A stretch of 64,000 nucleotides of DNA from Vibrio variabilis (GTDB lineage Bacteria > Pseudomonadota > Gammaproteobacteria > Enterobacterales > Vibrionaceae). Positions 56,722 to 62,500 of this stretch are shown here, in pieces. The DNA is taken from contig NZ_JYJK01000087.1 in NCBI RefSeq assembly GCF_003263785.1, positions 247,674 through 311,673 on the forward strand, given 5' to 3'. The notes beneath the pieces are model-generated. The model was given only the letters and a program-made list of their open reading frames with translations. It was not told where the DNA came from and made no database searches. The position numbers and the translations under genes are program-made. Every line of letters begins with the position of its first letter. The first letter of the stretch is position 1.

Positions 56722-57074
56722 CTATTTGCCTTTCATTGACGCTTGAAAGTGCTGCTTAATTTCGTCGTCAACGGGGATAAGTTCAGTGACAATAGCGCCC
56801 GCGAGTGGGTCAGTTGGATTGATTTCCAAACGAAGTTCGTATTCGCGGCGAGAAACTAGGGCACCGGTGCGTTCGAGTTTGGTGGCGTAATCGTAATCAA
56901 TCATCAACGGTTGATCCCATTGAGGATTCACATCACCCGATTCACCCACGGTGCGGCGTTTGAACTTCTCACTGTTGATCTCACGAAGGGGCGCGAGATA
57001 TTAAGCTGAGCACTGTCACCACGGGCTGAGTTCCAAGTGATATCCATCCCTAATACAAAAACTGCTTTAGTCAT
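56722..57074 (-). pseudogene. rstB: RstB-like ssDNA-binding protein (pV role), split by one missing base
   Basis: The ATG at 57074 opens MTKAVFVLGMDITWNSARGD to QLNIS, then the frame breaks; one base missing at about 56992-56995 restores APLREINSEKFKRRTVGESG, and the remainder down to ASMKGK is open. The repaired protein has 117 residues. It lies three bases after rstA, as rstB does in CTX and VGJ phages. These proteins coat phage single strands before packaging. The short frame from 56949 alone is not the real gene. Confidence 0.8.
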
Positions 57075-57076
57075 GT

Positions 57077-58255
57077 TTATGTCTCCAATATGTGTTCGAC
57101 TAACTTCCCGTAGGTATCAGGGAAGGAATAACGACTACCGTCTCGGATGAGCTGGCCGACAGCCTTATGAACATCACCATTATGAAATTCAATGAAGCTG
57201 TTCAGGGTTTTGCCGTACTGTCGGCGCATCCAGAACGAGGCGGTAAGTAGGTCACAGGCCGCTTTCTTGGTGGGCTGTGGTTTGGTGTTGAAAGCGTCCG
57301 ATACAGAAATGGACGCCGCAAAATCATTAAGGGCGGCGAACGCGCCAGAGGGATCGAGCAAAACATCGACGTTCCACTTTTTGAGTTCGACCTCTGAGCG
57401 ATACCAAGTCAGCCCAGTTGCAGCGAGGTTTTGCTCAAGGGCTTTATTGTAGATGCGCCAGTAAACGCGCGAGGTTCGAGAGCCAATAGAGTATTGCTCT
57501 TTGCTGTAAACAGGCTTGCCGTCGTTGTCCATGCGTTCAATATCGTGACCGATGGAAAGCTTAGGCGCACGACCACGAACTGAGGTGCGAAATGCATTGT
57601 CATGCCAGGCTTTACGAGCGTACTCGCAATCAAACAGACCGTCATAATCGTCATAGGCCAAGTCAACACGCGCGAGTTGTTGAACACCAAGCACATTGCT
57701 CAGCCAGTCATGGATAGCCCACGGTTGGCGGTGTGCAAAGACGTGTTTGCAGCCAGTACCGTTTATCTGGAAGTGAACGGTATCGTTGTTACCGCCAATA
57801 CCGATGAAACCGCAGAAGTCTTCACCGTTGGGACTGGTCAGTTTCATCGAGTCGGTATAGTACTGAAAGCCCAAACCACGGGGCGCTGAGAGCGATAAAC
57901 CCAGAACACGATTGGTGAAAATGACAAGGCAGTCTTCTAGGTATCTGCGATAGAGCGATTGGAACGCTTGGGTATACGCATCAATGTCTTCACCACACTT
58001 GGCCAGAGTCGGGTTGAACTGAGGTGGAGCAGGGAACTCAGGCGTTCTGTGGTGACGCTGTAACAGGCTCTTGTGTTTCTCTTTTACCACAGGAAGTATC
58101 GCGCCGCGTTTGGGTCTGTGCTTGAGATTGCTGTAGGCCGTGTAGCAATGGCGCAAGTCTTTAATCGCAAACGTGAAGCACAAGAAGTCTATCGAGATTT
58201 GTTCTTTTTGTGGTTGGAACGTGGCGTTCTCTAGGATTTGAGTAGCAGTGTTCAT
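57077..58255 (-). CDS. rstA: RstA-like rolling-circle replication initiator
   Basis: 392 residues from the ATG at 58255, which overlaps the preceding stop (ATGA); the longer frame from 58342 overlaps the upstream gene. The replication-initiation-factor domain (Rep_trans, pfam02486 type) spans about 45-390: ISIDFLCFTFAIKDLR, GIGGNNDTVHFQINGTGCKH, QQLARVDLAYDDYDGLFDCE and TWYRSEVELKKW. By analogy with CTX RstA and M13 pII it nicks the plus-strand origin. It is the third gene of the minus-strand operon controlled from the triple-operator region. Confidence 0.92.
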   Translation of the reverse strand: MNTATQILENATFQPQKEQISIDFLCFTFAIKDLRHCYTAYSNLKHRPKRGAILPVVKEKHKSLLQRHHRTPEFPAPPQFNPTLAKCGEDIDAYTQAFQSLYRRYLEDCLVIFTNRVLGLSLSAPRGLGFQYYTDSMKLTSPNGEDFCGFIGIGGNNDTVHFQINGTGCKHVFAHRQPWAIHDWLSNVLGVQQLARVDLAYDDYDGLFDCEYARKAWHDNAFRTSVRGRAPKLSIGHDIERMDNDGKPVYSKEQYSIGSRTSRVYWRIYNKALEQNLAATGLTWYRSEVELKKWNVDVLLDPSGAFAALNDFAASISVSDAFNTKPQPTKKAACDLLTASFWMRRQYGKTLNSFIEFHNGDVHKAVGQLIRDGSRYSFPDTYGKLVEHILET

Positions 58256-58455
58256 TCGAATACCCCCATATCCAAGCGTTCTTGGTAAGTGGTATTGGTA
58301 ATGGACACTAAATCGTATTGGTCGAATTGCTGAGCCGCCCAAGACTCAAGGAGTGACATGGACTTAAAAAGATCCCATTCATCACAGCCTTTAACGAGCA
58401 CAGATACCGAGTAATCAGGCATCAGGTCGAAGTAAATCACTTGGGCGTCAGTCAT
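58252..58455 (-). CDS. Small phage protein upstream of rstA
   Basis: 67 acidic residues, MTDAQVIYFDLMPDYSVSVL with LLESWAAQQFDQYDLVSITN; no family recognised. Translationally coupled to rstA (stop/start overlap) and two bases after the previous gene, so it is part of the replication operon. Confidence 0.7.
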   Translation of the reverse strand: MTDAQVIYFDLMPDYSVSVLVKGCDEWDLFKSMSLLESWAAQQFDQYDLVSITNTTYQERLDMGVFE

Positions 58456-58457
58456 GG

Positions 58458-58811
58458 TTATGCCTTAGCCGCAGCAGCTTGGTTGAACTGTTCGATTAGT
58501 GATGAGTCGGCATCAATAGCGAAGAACTCGCAGAACTGAGCATACTCATCAAGCGATTGAAAATAGAGCCAAAGTGATTGATTTTGAACGACGATAGTCG
58601 GGACTTCATCAGGCAGAGATAGGCAGCTGTGTTTTAAATCACTGGCGTTAACATCGAACGAGGCCGCAACAGTCACAGAACGATTTTCAGAGAATTCATA
58701 GATGTGGGTCGAAACCTTATAGCCGTCAGCGTCATGACGTTTGCGGCGTGCGAGGGAAATGTCTTCTTTGACTAACGCTTCGTGAAGTTTGTATTTTTCG
58801 ATTTGAAACAT
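58458..58811 (-). CDS. First gene of the phage replication operon, unknown function
   Basis: 117 residues from the ATG at 58811 (MFQIEKYKLHEALVKEDISL), with AAGGTGG eight bases upstream. Soluble protein; SLPDEVPTIVVQNQSLWLYF in the middle, no domain recognised. Being directly downstream of the operator cluster, it is the gene most tightly controlled by the repressor. Confidence 0.7.
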   Translation of the reverse strand: MFQIEKYKLHEALVKEDISLARRKRHDADGYKVSTHIYEFSENRSVTVAASFDVNASDLKHSCLSLPDEVPTIVVQNQSLWLYFQSLDEYAQFCEFFAIDADSSLIEQFNQAAAAKA

Positions 58812-58886
58812 GCTAACCACCTTGAACAGTTAAGAGAGTGACCACCAAGGGCGAAGCTTCAAGGGCAAGCGCCCAAGATGGTCGAG

Positions 58887-58948
58887 TACGCGAATCTGCG
58901 GATAAGTAAATACGCAAATTTGCGGTTTGTAAATACGCAAAAATGCGG
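58887..58948. promoter_or_regulatory. Three tandem repressor operators between the repressor gene and the replication operon
   Basis: TACGCGAATCTGCGG (58887), TACGCAAATTTGCGG (58911) and TACGCAAAAATGCGG (58934), spaced 24 and 23 bases. Each is built on the palindrome CGC-N6-GCG, the middle copy being perfect (CGCAAATTTGCG). The spacing is about two helical turns, fitting cooperative binding on one DNA face, as described for RstR operators in CTX phage. Confidence 0.85.
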
Positions 58949-58986
58949 GCTGTTGAGCTAAACTAGATTTTCGGAGGAACGTGAAA

Positions 58987-59355
58987 ATGCAAATAAACGA
59001 ACTGCTAGATGCGTATAAAAGCGCAAACAAGTATTCACAAGACAAGCAAATCGCGCATGATTTACAGATAAGCACCCAAAAGTTATCTGATATCAGAAAA
59101 GGAAGACGCTATCTAACTGAAAAAGAAGCGCTTTTACTTGCTGACAAAGTTGGTGCTGATAAAGAAATCGTATTGATCCAACTTGCTGCGGATAAATGCA
59201 AAACGGTTGAAGGCCAACAGGCTTGGGCGAACATAGCAAAAAAGTTTGAGAGCCTTGGAATCTCTAGGATTTCCATGGCGTTAGCGAGCGTTGGCTTGGT
59301 CGGATTTGGCTCTGGAGAACCCTTATCTCAGTGCGTATTATCTATCTTATGTTAA
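58987..59355 (+). CDS. rstR: RstR-like phage repressor (HTH), 3' end formed by the dif site
   Basis: 122 residues from the ATG at 58987 (MQINELLDAYKSANKYSQDK), nine bases after GGAGGA. A helix-turn-helix occupies about 18-60 (QIAHDLQISTQKLSDIRKGR). It is transcribed divergently from the replication operon, the place and orientation of rstR, and the operator triplet lies just upstream. The last codons (SQCVLSILC) are read from the right dif site; in the excised phage circle the frame would instead cross attP. So the C-terminus differs between prophage and free phage. Confidence 0.8.
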   Translation: MQINELLDAYKSANKYSQDKQIAHDLQISTQKLSDIRKGRRYLTEKEALLLADKVGADKEIVLIQLAADKCKTVEGQQAWANIAKKFESLGISRISMALASVGLVGFGSGEPLSQCVLSILC

Positions 59356-59357
59356 AT
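59330..59357 (+). other. Right dif-like site (chromosomal dif sequence)
   Basis: XerC arm AGTGCGTATTA, six-base centre TCTATC, XerD arm TTATGTTAAAT, 28 bp in total. It fits the Vibrio chromosome 1 dif pattern, and the XerD arm is identical to that of E. coli dif. With a standard six-base centre it is the copy likely to resolve chromosome dimers. Confidence 0.9.
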
Positions 59358-59452
59358 ACAATGTGCGTGAGCTTGAAATCTTTTAAGCAAAGTCACTCTC
59401 CCTTCATCGAAGGCATCGTATTTAACGATAATGTAGATTTACCATAAAATAC

Positions 59453-59498
59453 CTAATAATCACATTACTTAATCACAGATTAGTAATGTGATTATTAG
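59453..59498. repeat. Long AT-rich inverted repeat between dif and the adhesin gene
   Basis: Arms ctaataatcacattact and agtaatgtgattattag (17 bp) are exact complements with a 12-base spacer. It stands immediately before the adhesin terminator, making two hairpins in a row. Role unknown. Confidence 0.7.
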
Positions 59499-59504
59499 TA
59501 ATAG

Positions 59505-59536
59505 AAAGCCCGAGCTTAAGTCTAAGCTCGGGCTTT
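59505..59536. terminator. Terminator of the adhesin gene
   Basis: Perfect 14-bp stem aaagcccgagctta / taagctcgggcttt with a four-base loop, 26 bases past the adhesin stop on the minus strand. Confidence 0.9.
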
Positions 59537-59562
59537 GAAGGTTCTAGTTCAACCGTTAGTGA

Positions 59563-62500
59563 CTAGAAGTTGTTGTCGTCGATATCGTGCTGACTTCCTC
59601 CAGATGATTGGTCGTCGTGGCCGAAGCTTCCGGAGTCATCTGTAAAGTCGACACCCGTATCGGTATTGTCGCCAGATGTCCAATCGCCGCTGCCACCTGC
59701 ATCTTGCAGACCTGACGTGTCTGTTGGAGCTTGGCTACTCGCTTGCATCGCGTATTGATCATCAACTTCAATCGTTGTCGTTGCTGTTGCTCCTTCAATT
59801 GGAGTATCCAGTTCATCAACACCCTGGAATGATATTGATGCTTCACCCTCAAAGGTATCGCCAAGTGACATTGTCACAGGTTGCGACAAGTCGCCCGATA
59901 CTGTGTAAGTGCCGTCACCATTATCAAGTGCACCGCTAACTGATGCGCCTTCTGGAATACCAGAGAGCTCGACCTGTTCAACACCTTCAGCTGATGTCAC
60001 TTCATCTGGGATAGACAAGTTAACATCTGTGCCAGGTGCCGCGGTAACATCTGCACCCTCATCTTCAGTGTTAGTCTCATCTGCCGATGTAGCTTCAACG
60101 CTTTCTTGTACCGTTTCAGTATCTGATGCAGCGGTTTCTGGCTCCGTGCTTGATACAGATGTTGCTTCCGGAGCAGTTTCAACGTTCATTGTTGTTTCTA
60201 ATGTTTGCTCTTCGCCTCCTGATTGCACGGTTGCTTCTAACGGGATGTCACCACTAAACTCTGGATCCGGCCAGAATGTCCATTGGTCATCACCGGACGG
60301 CACTAATGCACCTTCATCACCTGTGTAGTTGAGTTCAGACAAACTTGCATCGTCCGCAACATCAAGGTTTTGAAGAACCTGTTCGCCGCTGATGCCGATA
60401 GAGCCATCGTCGGATTGAGCTAATGGTTCAACTGCTCCAGAAGTTTGTTCATCAACCGTGATATTGAAGTGACTTTCAACTGAGTTTTCGCCATCACTAG
60501 CCACGAAGCCAATCTGTGCGCTGCCAGTATAACCTTCAGCTGGAGTGAATTGATAACCACCCTGCCCGTCAGATTCAATAAGACCTTCGCCTTCAAGCAG
60601 TGTGACGGATTCAATACTCATTTCACCCGTTTCAGAGCTTAAAGTACCCAACATGTCGCTATCGGTGAAGTTAAGTGGTTCACTTTCCTCAACAGTCGCA
60701 GAAGCAATAGACTCGATTTGTGGACCATCGGTAATTTGTCCTTCATTCTCATGAACACCAATTGTGCTTTGTTCATCATGAAGAATGCCATCACGCTCTA
60801 CTACATAAGCGAAGTCCACTTCACCAGTAAAGCCATCGGCAGGACTAAAGGTCCATGTACCATCACCATTGTCAACCATCGTGCCTTGGTTAGGATCAAC
60901 CAAGTGAACCATTTGGATCGCATCGTCATCATTGGCGTCGATGTTTTGCGCCATGCCAATCAAATCCGCCTCAGTAAGAATGATTGGTTCGCCAAGCGTG
61001 GTATCAAAGTCGCCAGCAATCTCACTACCTTCAGGTTCTGGTAACGGCTCATCACCATAGTCAACGGTAGTAGCGCTAACGGTGACGAAGAAGTTACCTG
61101 AGTAATCTTCTGGTGGGGTTAACTGCAGATCATCGATGTTCCAATTAGTTATACTGATCATTTGTCCAGGCTCGGTAATAATGACCGTATTCTCACCATC
61201 ACTGACTTCAAACCCGACAGGAAAACCAGTCATCACCAAGTTACTGAGCATCTCTGAGTCATCAATTAGGTCAACGTTTAGTCCTAAGTGACCCGTTGAA
61301 TCCTCGGAAAACACTAGCGGCCCTTCGTGATCCGTGGTGATTACGGCACCATCCGCAACAGGACGAACAAATACTGGTACGTCGAGTGCTGTCTCAAATT
61401 CACCGTCAGATGCGACGACTTGTAGCCCAGAAGTTCCTGCAAAATCACCCGTTGGTGTAAATGTCCAAGTACCATCACCATTGTCATTTAGGTCACCTGC
61501 ATCTTCTCCATCTGGCATGATAATGCGAGAAATGACTAAGTTCTCGGTATCTATGTCCCCAAATAGGTCAAGCATGTCGGATGAATCGAAGGTAAATGCC
61601 CCATCCTCGTTTGTGGTTAGGAAGGCATTACCATCGTTAAATGGTGCATCATTCACCGGAATCACATCAACATTGAGCGAGCCTTCTGCTGTCGCTTCGC
61701 CATCTGAGATTTCGTATGCTAATTCTACTAAGCCGTTAAAATCTTGCGATGTAACGAGGTGATACATACCGTCTGGCTGCTGCTGCAATTGCGCGTTCTG
61801 TGGTGAGTTAACACTAATACTTTCGAGTGTGAGTTCATCTCCATCTAAATCACTTGCTTGTGCCAAGATGTAATCAGGGTCGATGACCATAATCTGGTCT
61901 TCTTCTCCCTGCATTTCTATCGCAGGTGCCTGAGGTTCATCGTTAACTGCAGCGATGTCGATATTGCCTTGAACCGGTGTTAGTTCAGTACCGTCATCAA
62001 CGTTAAAGTTGAATGGTACGTCACCATTGAAGTTTTCTGTTGGTGTGAATGTCCACGTGCCATCAGTGTTATCAACCAGTGAACCGAACGACTCATCGAT
62101 TGACAGATCTCTGGCTGTTAAATCATCGCCATCAATGTCTTGCGCGTGTTTCAACAAGTCTTCTTGTGAAATGATGATGGCGTTGTCTTCGATGCCTTCT
62201 AGGTTAACAGGATCCGACGTAGCTGCATCATTGACCGGATTCACGGTCAGATCAGCATTTGCAACGATCGTTTCTGTTCCATCAGAGATATCAAAGTTAA
62301 GATCGATATCTCCGTTGAAGTTGGCATCTGGCGTGATGGTAAAGCTGCCATCACCATTGTCTGTTACTGTTGCATTATCTCCTGCAGTTAAGTTCGAAGC
62401 GGTTAGTGCATCACCATCAACGTCCCCTGCTTGGGCTAGCAACTGTTCTTGAGTCAAGGTGATTGAACCATCTTCATCGACACTGTAAGCGAGGTCGCCA

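Larger units (their letters stand above)
50473..59357 (-). mobile_element. Filamentous (inovirus) prophage integrated at dif
   Basis: 8.9 kb bounded by two dif-like sites. The gene order on the minus strand (two small genes, RstA, RstB, small coat, pVIII, terminator, 26-aa protein, pIII, pVI-like, Zot) is that of CTX/VGJ/f237-type vibriophages. No integrase is present, as expected for phages that use host XerCD. The repressor and two DUF3653-like genes run on the plus strand at opposite ends. All morphogenesis functions are present if four single-base indels are discounted. Confidence 0.93.

Noticed and set aside
56949..57001. Separate 75-residue gene starting at 56949
   Set aside because: It is the 3' part of rstB after a one-base frame break; the true start at 57074 gives a family-length protein.
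58830..59075. Minus-strand open frame overlapping the repressor start
   Set aside because: It runs through the three operators and has no ribosome site; antisense shadow.
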